In this document: one piece after another, positions 33,365 to 44,740 of the stretch
Position numbering within the stretch: the first letter of the stretch is position 1
Layout of the letters: each line of letters begins with the position of its first letter
From: Hydnum rufescens UP504
Taxonomy: Eukaryota; Basidiomycota; Agaricomycetes; Cantharellales; Hydnaceae
Assembly (NCBI GenBank): GCA_014904985.1
Contig: MU129048.1
Coordinates: 40,659 to 104,658, forward strand
DNA length: 64,000 nucleotides
Direction: 5' to 3'
Position numbers and translations under genes: made by a program
The notes under the pieces: generated by a model
What the model saw: the letters and a program-made list of their open reading frames with translations, nothing else
Database searches by the model: none
What the model was told of the DNA's origin: nothing

Positions 33365-33737
33365 AACAGCCAAATATCCACAGCTGGACAATGTCATTAG
33401 AAATATTCTTGTGAAAGAGGGGGCACATCCTAGATGGTGATGTATGTATAGGTTCGGTGATTTGGAATACTTTAGACTGACTTGCAGTGTATCTGCTGAT
33501 AGGATACACTGAGACAACACTTTGGAAAAGCCCTTCAGTATCATGAGATCCTAGTTGATTCTATGGATGAGGTTGTACATAGTGCAGTTGTTGTCACAAA
33601 AAAAAGGGGGCAGAATATTGTATGTCTGAATCCAGAGCAAGCTCAATCAGTTACACATTGCCAATCCCCTCATTGCCCAATCCTTCATTGACCACACTGT
33701 CAATCAACCAAAATCTATCATCCAATCAATTGTCTGA
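33365..33737. other. Unassigned spacer with a purine tract
   Basis: A poly-A/G tract (caaaaaaaaagggggcag, about 33597-33613) precedes TGTATGTCTG. This resembles a polypurine tract and LTR start, but no second LTR is seen. Confidence 0.3.
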
Positions 33738-33842
33738 TCCATCATCTACCTCATTGTCCACTTCATTGTCCACTTCATCATCCACTTTGTTGTCCATTTT
33801 GTTGTCCACTTTGTTGTCCACTTTGTCATCCACTTCCACCTA
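33738..33842. repeat. 12-15 bp minisatellite
   Basis: Repeats of tcattgtccact / ttgttgtccact run for about 100 bp, giving a Ser/Thr/Leu-rich plus-strand frame (33622-33843) of low complexity. Confidence 0.75.
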
Positions 33843-33849
33843 ATGCACC

Positions 33850-34439
33850 CTCAAAAAGGTGCCTCTTAGGTGGGTTCTGGTTGCATTGGGATATGACCTA
33901 AGAGGTGGTTTTTATATAGGCACATCTAGGCAGCATCTAAAGGTGTTCAGAAGATGAAAAACTTTCAAGTCCCTATAATAGGTGTGCCTATCTGTGCCTG
34001 CCACAGGCACCACTCCCAGGCTTTTTAACTATTTGATAGGCATTCTGGGGTTGATTTAGGCATGCCTAAATCAGTTGTCTAATGATGTCTAGAGCTTAAT
34101 TATTGACTTTGAATTGAAGAGGCCTATCCAGGGTTGATTTAGACATGCCTAAATAAGTGATGTCTAGTGATGTGTAGAGTCAGGTACTGCTCCAGGGGTT
34201 TTACAATGACTTTATGGACATCTTGCAGTTGATTTAGGCATGCCTAAATCAGCTGTGTCTAGTCATGTCTAGAGCTTGCTATATCTCATTAGAGTTTCCT
34301 GGTGTGTCTGTGAGGGCTTAGTATGCAGTGTGTCTACTAGTGGATAAATTAAAACAGGTTGACCATTACCAGGAGGTGTCTAATTGTGTGCCTAAGCAAG
34401 TCTTGGCATGTCTAGGCAGGTAACTTGAGTCTGAGTTTA
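33850..34439. repeat. Degenerate repeats with 20-bp perfect palindromes
   Basis: Three loosely similar units at 34040-34290 each contain a palindrome. At 34053-34072 and 34231-34250 it is the perfect GATTTAGGCATGCCTAAATC; at 34136-34155 it has two changes. Each is followed by a gtctagtgatgtctagag-like tract. No gene is seen. Confidence 0.7.
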
Positions 34440-35850
34440 GTACAAATATTATGTAATTATTCCTAAATGGTATCCAGTCACATAATACATGTATCCTATC
34501 TTAAAAAAATGCCAAAATGCGGAAATTAAATGAAATACATCCAAACAATATTTAGGCATCCAGCCCAATGGGGGTTCAGGACCAGGGGGAGGTGCCTGGG
34601 ATGGATGGATGGACCCCTGGGGACCCTGATAAAGTGAAAAAATCAGGCCCAGGGCTAATGGTTAATCCCTGAAACAATGAGGGCAGGAAGAACAGCTCCA
34701 GAACCACCGGAAGTTGCTGGAATCTAAGCACTCAGTGGGTTGATCTGAATTTGGCACATGATTAGAGACTATCTGGCTGCAAACCATATTAAAATTTCAG
34801 CCAAATCCATTCATTAGTTATTGAGATATGAGGCAAACAAATTTAGATATTGAAAATTGATTTTCTCCTCCCATAGAATAGCTGGGGACTTGAAAATTTA
34901 CAGGGAGCATGAAAACATAGTGTACTAATTATGTGCCAAAAATTATCCTAATCCATCCAGGTTAAGGCAGTGAACTGGACAGGGGGTACCAGAACCACCA
35001 GAAATTTCCAAAAATGAACCACTGTGCAAATCACTCTGAAGATGGGCACATAATTAGAAGCTGCTTAGGCAAAAATCATATCAAAATTTCAGCCATACCC
35101 ATCCACTAGTTATGGAGGTATGGGCCAAACACATTTGAACATTGAAAATTAATTTACTCCCCCTACAGACAGGATATGAACTTGAAATTTTACATGGGGT
35201 ATGGCCATATGATGAACTACACATGTGCCAATAATCAGCTGTTTTTGTTTATGTTTAGGCATGCCACTCCCTTGGCAGGAAAAATGGGAACAAAACCCTA
35301 CTATGAATGTGAGCCACTCCACCTCAGGCCTAAACTAGGTGGAATAAGCTTTGATTAGTATGACCCTGACTATATCCAAAAGTAGAATGAATTGGATGCG
35401 TGGAAGTGCCTGAAATTGAGGGGGGGGGAGGAAGGTCAAAAGGAATTACATAAAATGTAGAGCAGGGGTGGCTCTGATATTATACCACTAGTCTAACACA
35501 TATATAGGGAGTACACATGCCAAATATCAGCCTAACTGGACTCCATTTAGGCACTGCTCCACAGCACACCCCCCAAAACAACAATTTCCTCCCCAGAGCC
35601 TTCCATCCATGCAATGGCCCTGAAAATTCACCCTTGGGTCATCCAAATACATTTATAACACCCCCCAAAATTTCAGATTCATGACTCCAGTGTGAGAGTT
35701 TCCATAATATTTTCAAGTTTCACTGACATACCCCCCCCCCAATTGGGGCACTTCCAGAGCTCCAATCACTCCCATTTTTTGTAGGCCACAGCCAGTCACC
35801 ATTTGAGCCTCAGGCCCAAAATTTGCACCCATTCTAAGCACTTTTGACAT
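34440..35850 (+). repeat. Foldback Y, single-arm copy
   Basis: From about 34505 (aaaaaaatgcc, aaatgcgg) the sequence follows the left arm of the giant foldback at 51864-53480: aggcatccagcccaatgggg, gtgcctgggat, a repeated catttcagcc-type theme, and the ctgaactggacaggg and ctccatttaggcac blocks. Similarity ends at about 35850. There is only one arm, so it is a half element or an internal derivative. A short plus-strand frame at 35176-35358 lies inside and is not a gene. Confidence 0.7.
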
Positions 35851-37303
35851 TGCTCAACTGCAGCAAGAGTCTTCTCCAACCACTGCCCAACTCCATCTGA
35901 CTGATCTTGCTTGCTGCAAGGCTTTATCCAATTCAACAAAGTTGAAGGATAAAGTGTCTTATATTTGTCACCTCCACAACCATTCTGAAGGAGGTTTACT
36001 GCTCAAGAGAGATGCCATTTGGAGTGAATCATGGCATCTGAGATAGCAGCCCAACATGTTGGGTGGAACCAGTTTGTACAGCAATGTCAAGTCCATGGTT
36101 TCTTCCCTTGGTGATGGTTGTCCATGATAGGGGACAACTGCTCCATTGCCCTTTGAGATTTCAGCTGAGGGACTGCCCACTATACAGTATAATGAAATGT
36201 CACAATTCTAGTACTAGATATAATGGACCTACAGCTTTAAGAAGCTTTCCCAACTTGTCCCTAAGGCCAAACTTGATTTGGTGCTGTACTTTCCTGTCAT
36301 GGTACCTTTTTTGTTGCTCCTGATTGTTTTTGATGCCAGTGCTAAGGTTCTGTGCTTGTTTCTGCAGTCTTTGAAGCAAGGATGGAGGAATTCAAGTGAA
36401 TGGTATCAAAGCCTTGAGATTTCATTTCATTGTATTCATCCTTGGATAAATGCTGAACAAATGCATCCATTGGGCCTTTGAATTCACCATCATTGCTTAA
36501 TCTCATTTTGGAAGGCAAGCAGTGGGAGAAAAATTTTCCAAAGTGTAGCTTTTTGGGGCTTTCCAGGGCCTTTGTTACCTCCCAGTTTTTGGCATAACAC
36601 ATAACAAAAATTTTTATTTTTGTTAGGGGCAAGTGGCATAATGTAACACTAAAATCACTTTCATACATATTGTGGGAGTACAGTATGTGGGGGTCAGCAA
36701 TGACCTGTAACACTTGTACCATCACATGATTGATTTATAATCATATTTCTGTCCACGCTGTCTGTTCCCCCTTTGTTACAAAATCTCAGCCACATCTTGT
36801 CAAAGAGGCTTCCTAAGGGCTCTAATGCATTTGTATGATGTATTGAGAGCATTATAAAACATTTTTCTCTAGTCTGGCCTAGTACATCCATGTATATTGA
36901 GGAAACATTTCGTTGGTGTGGACTGTACAGCCACCCTGAACCTTGGTTGCAACCATTCATGAAAACACGAATTGGAACAATCCTACGCATGGTATTTCTT
37001 TCACACAATAATGAAACATGGTTTGTTTTACATTTGGCAGGGAATGTTCAGGACACATTTTGGACAAAGTTCCCGTGTAACTCTGTAGGGTATTGATGGC
37101 TGCGTGATTACAAAATTTTAGAGAAATTTAAAAGATTCTGTCCCGAACAATCCTTAGCGACATGCTTAAATTAATGCCCCTCCTATTGGTCTGGACTCAT
37201 ATCTCCATTGTGTCAAGCACAATCCTGCATGCCGCATTTCGCAGAATCTCAGAGGGAGACCTGGGAACTGCCAATTATATGATATTGCCAACCCCCACAG
37301 TAT
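35851..37303 (-). pseudogene. Unrecognised minus-strand relic
   Basis: Two overlapping minus-strand frames, 36694-37008 and 36342-36725, may be one decayed gene. The second reads ALESPKKLHFGKFFSHCLPS, FKGPMDAFVQHLSKDEYNEM and KSQGFDTIHLNSS, which looks like true protein, but no family is recognised. The flanks (35851-36180 and 37009-37303) show nothing supported. Confidence 0.3.
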
Positions 37304-38330
37304 GTGAAAGGGCCTGATGTTGCAAGCAAATCCAAATGGACAAGAAGTTGCTATGCAAGGTCAATCGCAGCTCAAGGGAATCTCAATAGTTTTATTTTGT
37401 CACCTGCTCTGTCTGAAAATGCCAAGGGTTCATTATCAATGCCTGTATCCATTCCATCCCACACTCCATCACCTGATCTGAGCAAGGAGACTATGGATCC
37501 TCCTCCTCCTATCTGGTGTTGCCTCACCACCCACCTACCCAGCCCTTCTCCATTGCTTTCCACTCTGGATGTTGCATGTGATACTGATGACAACAATACT
37601 GTGGCCAATGAGGTTGATGATGAGCTTGACAACCTTATTCATGGCAACTCACAGCCTCACATGTCAGAGATATGCTCTTGGTGACAATTAAGAAATGATA
37701 TTGATGGCATTTTTAAGAAACAGAACAAAAAGATGACCCTTCTGCTAAGCCATGTATGTGTTTAAACCATTAGGTTTGTGTGGCTATTAACTTTGTCAAT
37801 AACAGATAAATCAACTCCAGCTCATTTGAAATTTTGCCACACTGTGGATCAGGGGTATGAAAAGGATGTCTGCTAGTATTCATATTGCTCTGTCCCACCA
37901 TGATGGGGATGGGGCTTACTTTGCATGTCAGGTCTGAGCACTTGCTTGTTACTATCAAATATATGAGCAGCTCCCTATTGAGCATTGCAGGGGCAAGTGT
38001 GTTGGATCTTGTCATCTTGATGACAAAGATGTGTGGCAGGAGGCTCGTGCCTGGCTGGGAATGCAGAAAGTTGGCTCTGTGACCTCATCTGGGTTTTGCA
38101 GAGCACTCAATGCAACTATACTTCCTCAGCTTGACATTGCATTGAGGAAACCCCTTAGTAACTGCACAGCATGATGCTGGCTGCATAAACTGGGGTTTCA
38201 CCTCAAGGCTTTAATGAAAGGAGTCTATATGGATGGGCATGAGCACCCTGATGTTGTGGCATATCATGAGGTCTTCTTCCAGCAATGGAGAAATTTGAGT
38301 GGTGGATGGTCAATATGAATAAAACACAGG
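37304..38330 (+). pseudogene. DDE transposase relic, N-terminal half
   Basis: It starts SKSKWTRSCYARSIAAQ with a Pro/Ser-rich region and an acidic stretch (37304-37684). After frame changes it reads YYQIYEQLPIEHCRGKC, a stretch ending ALNATILPQLDIALRKPL, and then CWLHKLGFHLKALMKGVYMD followed by GHEHPDVVAYHEVFF (about 38170-38290). The last block is the helix-turn-helix exit preceding the catalytic core in a DDE endonuclease family widespread in agaricomycetes, with the same layout as 40183-40640. The catalytic core is missing and the sequence passes into a terminal copy of the hairpin C repeat. Confidence 0.6.
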
Positions 38331-38389
38331 ACTGCTGAACAAAACCCTGGGGTAAGCATATGTATAATAGTGATATAAAGAAATAATTA

Positions 38390-38614
38390 TAAATGGAACT
38401 ATCCCCAATATGCCCATATGGCCCACTGCAAGTCTGAGATTCTTTAAGTCCCAGTTTTGGCCAATTTTTGGCCTTTTTGGCCAATTCTGGGCCAGGAGGT
38501 GAAAACCATGAAAGACCAAATTGGCCAAAATAGTGATGGGACCTACTTAGGTACCATTATCTGCCCCAGAAGTGGTACCTAACTGGGTAGGCTTAGATGA
38601 CTGACCAAGGTGGA
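38390..38614 (-). repeat. Hairpin C terminal repeat (Z), isolated copy
   Basis: It matches 48640-48860 in inverse orientation: gcccatatggcccactgcaa, the ggccaa-rich stretch, then the hairpin ggtaccattatctgccccag...gtggtacct (38547-38592) and ggcttagatgactgaccaagg at the outer end. The hairpin stem is aggtacca / tggtacct. It is a relic of the end of a hairpin-intron element. Confidence 0.75.
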
Positions 38615-39153
38615 TCTAGGTCCCCGCACTGCACTCAGAGCCAAATAGTGTGAGCATGACTGACAATCATGGGTGAAGGGGAAGGGGAATGCACTGATGG
38701 AGATATTCTGGCATGGGATGGGAGACATTGAGTGAGATTATTATGATACCATAGAAAGGGAAGTGTCACAGCCTGATATAAGGTTGAGAGCATGCAAAAG
38801 TTACCACTTTCAGCAGTGACTGATGGCACTTAAGGATGGTGACACAGACAACCAAGGGGAAATCAGGCACCATGGATATTAATAAATGATGTGTAGCTAC
38901 ATTTCCTTGGTGGCAGATTTCCAAGAAATGGCCTGTAGCAGTCAGAATAAAGTTGCTAAATGACCCCAAGCAGGGTGTTTATTTCATCATTTCCAGCTGA
39001 CTTGGGGTGGGGCCACTTTACTTTTGAAATACCCAAAATGGGAATGGTGATTGCCATCTTCCCAATCAGGAAGGCAGCCAGTCCCTTTCTTTCTCCCTAT
39101 GTGATGCCACACTGCAGGCACTCTGACCATACTGGCAACCTGGGGGGGTATTC
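38615..39153. other. Unassigned spacer
   Basis: No gene or repeat is supported. CpG is rare. Confidence 0.35.
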
Positions 39154-41701
39154 ATGAAAAAGAGTATGTTTTGGTTTTTTTTTTCTGTGGGTGGCATACT
39201 GAATGTGATACTGTACTGCCAGCATCAACTGAATCCCTATCCAGAAGGCTCCTCATCCTTTTATCCTGACAACTCCTCACTCTCTGTGTCAACTCTGACT
39301 TATCCACTAGTTGACCCATATGAAAGTGCCTCAGACTCTGATGAAACTGCATTGTCTTTTGCTGTCTTGCCATCTTTTGCTGTCTCACCATCTTTTGCCA
39401 TCTTGCCAGACCTCCCACTTGGGCTCACCAGTGGTGGTGGCCAGGCCCAAATCTCTCCTGTTGATGGTCTGCTCTGTGGTGAGGCAGGTCTTGATCATTT
39501 GCTTGCTGAAGCACAAGCAAAATTAATTGAGGTGGGCAGTCTCAATCGTCATGGTGCCATCCCTGGTGTAAAAAGCACTTACTTGGCAACAAAACTTAAT
39601 GGACAGCCTTCACACACAACTGAATGGCAGTGGCAGAAGGATGCTCTAAGGGCAAAAGAGTTCATTATGGAGGCTGAGGTGCAGCATAAGTCAAGTGGCT
39701 CACCAGTGCTGCTTGAGCACTTTTTCAGTCAGCAGCATGCTGGCCAGGAGGTTGGAGACCTCTTTGAACAAGAGGATGGTGATTCCTATGGTAAAATTAT
39801 CTCATGCTGGGCATTGGTTTCAGAATCTGACTCTGATTCTGAAGACAATGAGTCTGGAACCAAAGTTGACAATGAGGCTGAGGCTGAGGGATTATTGAGT
39901 GGAGTGGCAAGCAACACTGAAGGCACAGGATTACTGAGTGGAGAGGTGAGTGAGGGCACCTGCCCTCTCTCTGCAATTGACCTGACACAAGAGGAGGATT
40001 CCCCACCTCAGGAGATGACACTGGCTGTCTGTGTGCATTCATGATCATATGTTCCACCACCAACCAAGCAGATGGCAATCTCTGCACTGTGTAAGCTCAC
40101 ACAAACCCTTCATCTTCCATGCTACACTGGGACTGGATATCAGGATCCCCAGTTAACATTATACACCTGAACACACATAGAGATGCTGATGCTCCTTCAA
40201 GTCATCACTGAGAAGGGTGGCTCATGCAGAGGGCTGTGGATGGAAGCATCAGAGTCAGTGGCTCATGTGTTTGGAAAGAAGGCCTCATATGGATGCCAGC
40301 TTTGGAAGTCATGTTGGACTTTCTTTTCAGACTTCAAATCTATACCAAAGAGTGCATGTGGAATGCAATCATCAATTATTCTCACCAATGAGGATCTCAA
40401 GATGGAAATTGTGGAGTACCTTCAGTCAAAGGGGAAATTCATGTCTGCCCAGGACATTGTCAACTGTACAAGCCAGCCAGAAATATTGCAGCACCTGCAC
40501 CACCAAAAGCCCATCTCAATTCACACAGCACAGCATTGGATGAAGCACATGGGTTATCACTGGCAGAAGGCCAAAAGGTCAATATGCGGATGGCCATGAA
40601 TGTGAGGACATTGTGGCACACCAGCAGAAGATCTTCCTGCCCTTTATGGAGGAATGTGAGAGGAGGACTAGGAAGTGGGATGGAGATGGGCAGCAAGTCA
40701 TGGAGGGAGGTGATGGTGCTTCATACCCACGCTGGTACCTCACTATCTGGTTCCATGATGAATGCATATTTTATGCTCATGACCACCATGTTCTTTGCTG
40801 GGTTCACTCATCAGAGACATCTAAGCCCTATGCAAAAGGTGAAGGACAATCTCTGATGATTGCCAACTTCATTTCAGCTGATTATGGTTGGCTCTCATCA
40901 GCAGATGGAAATGAATCTGTGCATGTCAAGCTGAAGCCTGGGAAGAACCACCATGGATATTTCAGCAATGATGAATTACTCATGCAGGTGGAAAAGGCAG
41001 CTCACTTGGTGCACAAGCTCTATCCCAATGATGACCATGTCTTCATCTTTGATAATGCTCACTCACACTCGAAGCATGCAGAGGATGCTCTCTCAGCTCA
41101 CTATTTGTCTAAAGGCACCTCTAAACCCAGTGCTGACTGGATGTTGAAGGTTAAGAAGTGGGATGAGGATGGAAAGATTGTGTATGGAGCTGATGGCAAG
41201 CCCATTGGGGTGCACATACCTATGGGTGATGCATGCTTTGCTGATGGCCACTCCCAGCCACTTTATTTCCCTCCAGGTCACCCCACACACCCTGGGTTAT
41301 TCAAGGGCATGGTGGTGATTCTGGAGGAATGAGGCTATGTTGGTGTGCATAACCTCTGAGCAGAGTGCACTGGCTTCAAGTGCCAGAAGAATTCCAATGG
41401 TGAATATGGTCCTTGGTGTTGCCAATGCATTCTATTTAATGAGCCTGACTTTGCAAATGTGCCCTCACTTCTTTCCACACTTTGCACTAAAAACAACATC
41501 CCAGCCATATTCCTCCCAAATTTCTCACCAGAACTCAATCCCATCGAACAATGTTGGGGATATGCAAAACAAATCTATTGTGAATTCCCCCCCTCATCAG
41601 CCATTAATGATGTCATTAAGAATGCTCAAAAGGCACTTGCTTCAGTCCCTCTTGAATGCATTCAAAAGTGTGGTTTTCATGGTTTTCATTTCTCTCTTTG
41701 A
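39154..41701 (+). pseudogene. DDE-family transposase, near-complete, frameshifted
   Basis: An N-terminal frame (39154-40044, 296 codons) holds an acidic Ser-rich region (SESDSDSEDNESG). A second (40183-40599) carries the DNA-binding side, ending STQ-type helix ISIHTAQHWMKHMGYHW. A third (40613-41332) carries the core: IWFHDECIFYAHD (Asp at 40757), YAKGEGQSLMIANFISADYG, and HVFIFDNAHSH (Asp at 41051). A fourth (41459-41701) has LPNFSPELNPIEQCWGYAK with the Glu at about 41546. The D-D-E triad is present, in the Tc1/mariner-like style. At least one frameshift near 40600 and stops at 41330-41360 disable it. No terminal inverted repeats were identified. Confidence 0.75.
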
Positions 41702-41765
41702 TATGTATCCTAACAATCTGTGCAGGTTATGGAACAGATCCCTTCACTATGAAGATTGTTACTGA

Positions 41766-42660
41766 AGAGGACTAGATGGTACTGAGGCAGCCTGGACAAG
41801 TCACCACTATCACAGTCACAGAGCACTCCCCCCTGAGGCAACCAAGGAGATGATTTCTGAGCTAATAGAGCATACCAGATAGCTATAGTTGCTTAAATAG
41901 GATAGTATAATAATTGTTCTAAGCATCCCCATGTGGTTTTTGGGCCTTCCAGTTCAAGTCAATTTGTGCCACAAATTTGAAACATCACATGACAGTAGCA
42001 CTTGTGCATGCTCCCAACCTTATGAGTTGAGGATTGAAAGATTGAACTTGGTTCAGACTGTTTCTGTCTCTGGCATTCAGTGTCTCTTATTCTTGTAATA
42101 TAGGGCCATACTATGTATGTACATAGTAGTCCGTCTCATATTGTATCTTACATAATAGCATGGCCATGAGGATTCTAAGTCCCGGTCATGCTGGAATCAA
42201 ATCATCTTCTTGCCCAGACCTCTTCACTCTCGGGAGACCTGTGAAACTAACACCACTGTGCCACTACCCTGCGACCAAGTCACATGACGATCTGACTGTA
42301 CCAAGGCACATGATCCATCACCATAGAGCACAGGGCAGAGACGGATACGGGAGAGTTGCATACAAGCGCAACTCTACTAGGTAAGTGCCCACTTCCAGTC
42401 AGTTAGCTAACCCACCACTTTGTCCTTAGATAGTAACTGAGCCCTTTGGCCAGTTACTACCACTTCCCCCTCCCCCATCCTCTCTTCTATTCACAGATCT
42501 GTCAAATCCACCTCATCTAATGACGATGAATACTGCAGCTTCTTGAAGTCCAGAGCTGCATTATTACATTGGTTCCCTCTAGCCAACGAGGCAGTCAAAC
42601 CAACTTCACCCATGACATCCCGCAACTCCCAGTCCACTCTCTGTCTCCCTCCCTTGTCTC
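41766..42660 (+). other. Possible 5' region of the gypsy element
   Basis: CpG becomes frequent after about 42120. The stretch has no gene but precedes the gypsy frame at 42664. A near-palindrome (tactatgtatgtacatagta) lies at about 42111-42130. A 5' LTR and primer-binding site are expected here; I could not delimit them because the element has no 3' LTR for comparison. Confidence 0.35.
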
Positions 42661-42663
42661 AAA

Positions 42664-44728
42664 ATGAGTAAACAGGCGAAGACTCCTAAGTTAAACCCAC
42701 ATATGGCGATCCCCCACCATGTCCCATCATCCCAGCACGATGATGTGCTCTATCACGCTACTACTCATGAATACATGGCTATCCCACCCCAGCTACACTC
42801 GATGGAGCACTATCGAGAGATCACGCAACAACTGGATGAGCCAGTGAACAAGTATACGGACCTGTTCTCGGCTGCTCCTGTCACCACGTACCAGTTCCTC
42901 ATGGTGTGGACGAAGTTTGCTCCAGCACAATATAACTCTACGTACTTCATGTATGACGAGGAGCTGCAGGAGTGGCATATGGATTGGGAACTCCTCATTA
43001 CAGTCCAAACAGGCATCAAGAGGCTACAGAACGTCATCTCAGACATTATAGCTATAGTAGGAAATGAAGACCATTGCTTTGTAATAGACCACTGTAAGCA
43101 GGATGGTTATTGAACCAATCCAACTACTGTCCACGATGTTGAGCCGGGGACGAAAGAGGGGATCACAGATCTAATCCGGATGTTCAGGTTTGAGTGGGGG
43201 AAGGTCTTTTGAACAGGGGAAATTGCAGTGAGCCAACAAAGCCCAAGCAATTAAGTGAGAATGTGTCTTTCAGTCAAATTACCACACCCTAAGAATCTCT
43301 TCTTGAGACCTTAGTCAAAGTGTAGTTAGAATTCACTTTTTGTAGTGAGAAATCACCCAGGGACCAGCAGCTGTTCAAGGAGCTTCAAACTGGAGGGAGG
43401 GGGAGAACTAATGAATTTGTGTGCTAGCTGCACCTAATATACAATCCAGACTTCGACTCAATAGAAAGTGAAGAAGTCGGACTTAAGGGACACACAGAGA
43501 AAAAGAAATGAAGTTAAAATCTTCAAAACTGATGGAGATATTCCAATTTCAAGATAAAAGGGGAGATTGACACATTACATGCTATTCCTCCTTCAAACCT
43601 GGACAAGTTCCCTTAAGGAAAAGTGGAATAGGTCGCCCTGAGGGTCTTCTCCATCGGACATAAGAGGGCCGGAAGTAATTCGCTATTTTGAATGGTGGAG
43701 CAAAGGGGGAGTCATGGGGAGGGAGTTGTCTTGTGAAAAATGGAGTTCGCGTCCGCTCGTTTTGCCCTTGGTACCGTTCGATGCGCATTTTTAACAGCTT
43801 TCAGGGCATGGTCATTTCGAGTCGATCCGATCAAAACTGACAGATAAATTCGAAAAATACTCCTTCAGAGTATGAATCATGGCAAGATATTGTTACAGGG
43901 ACCGCATTTTTGATCCGTTCGTTTCGTGTTTGGTACCGTTCGATAGGTACGATTCGTATCTTTCTGGGCGCGGTCGTTTCGAGTCGATCCGATCAAAAAT
44001 GACGGAGAAATTCGAAAAATACTCCTTCAGAGTAGTGCAGCCCCTATCTGGATCATGTGATGGATCTGCGAGTCCAGAATTGGAACTAGGCCCGGTCCGC
44101 ATCATTACATAATCACAATCTGTCGCCCTTAAGGCAGTAGGATGACTTGGAAGAGCAGGCAAGTCACCCAGTCTTGAAGAAAGATGGCAAGTTGAATTGC
44201 CTTGTCCAAAGAAAATGGACTTGAAGTAGGGCATAAACTGCCCCTTTTTGATGAGGACTGTTGAAGTCCGACGGATAGTCAATAAATTGACTGGTAGACA
44301 TGGTAAAGGAATGAGGCGATATTATGGGTTGGAAAGGGGTAGGAATCCAATTGATTTCTTGAATAAACAAATGGCGATAAAATTAAATGAACGTGGTGAC
44401 ATATAATTGATTCGTTCATAGGGAAAATGGCCTCGGATGAGGATTTCTATGGTGTAAGGATTTATCCCTCCAACACCACGAAGGGAAATTAGCAGAGCAG
44501 CTATGGATGTCCAAATGAATTGAAGAATTGAGAATGGCCAACAAGCTACTAAAGCTAAGGGTCGAGCTGATGTTCACTCGACTCTACAAACTAAGGAAGC
44601 TACATCAGGGTGAAAGCTTATCCACTCCAATGGCCTCTGAGGATTCCCTTCCTCCTACACCTGAATTAAGAGAGTGCCTGTATAAGGCCTGGCACGATCC
44701 TTGCCTCCCCACAAAAAGGGTGGCCTGA
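42664..44728 (+). pseudogene. Gypsy N-terminal leader frame, split by solo LTR
   Basis: The frame from ATG 42664 (MSKQAKTPKLNPHMAIP, YMAIPPQLHSMEHYREITQ) runs to Asp-His at 43087-43092, where the LTR enters. After the LTR and one CCAC repeat the same frame resumes at 44480 (EGKLAEQLWMSK), meets a TGA, and goes on to IEELRMANKLLKLRVELM and up to 44728. This is the N-terminal part of the gypsy Gag, of unknown role. Exact frame continuity across the insertion confirms the LTR boundaries. Confidence 0.65.
43089..44479 (+). repeat. Solo LTR, copy 2, with CCAC target duplication
   Basis: The LTR is 43093-44475 (1383 bp), from TGTAAGCAGG to CCTCCAACA, flanked by CCAC at 43089-43092 and 44476-44479. 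It contains a twice-repeated block including tcgagtcgatccgatcaaaa (about 43808 and 43978); copy 1 has only one. CpG sites are largely kept. Open frames inside it (43879-44112, for example) are not genes. Confidence 0.85.
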
Positions 44729-44740
44729 AGAGCACTAGCT

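Noticed and set aside
41766..42660. A defined 5' LTR for the gypsy element
   Set aside because: There is no 3' LTR in the window for comparison and no convincing TG...CA pair with a primer-binding site, so I list it only as a possible region.
43879..44282. Frames inside solo LTR copy 2 and the matching frames in copy 3
   Set aside because: They repeat in every LTR copy, in both directions, and do not resemble proteins.
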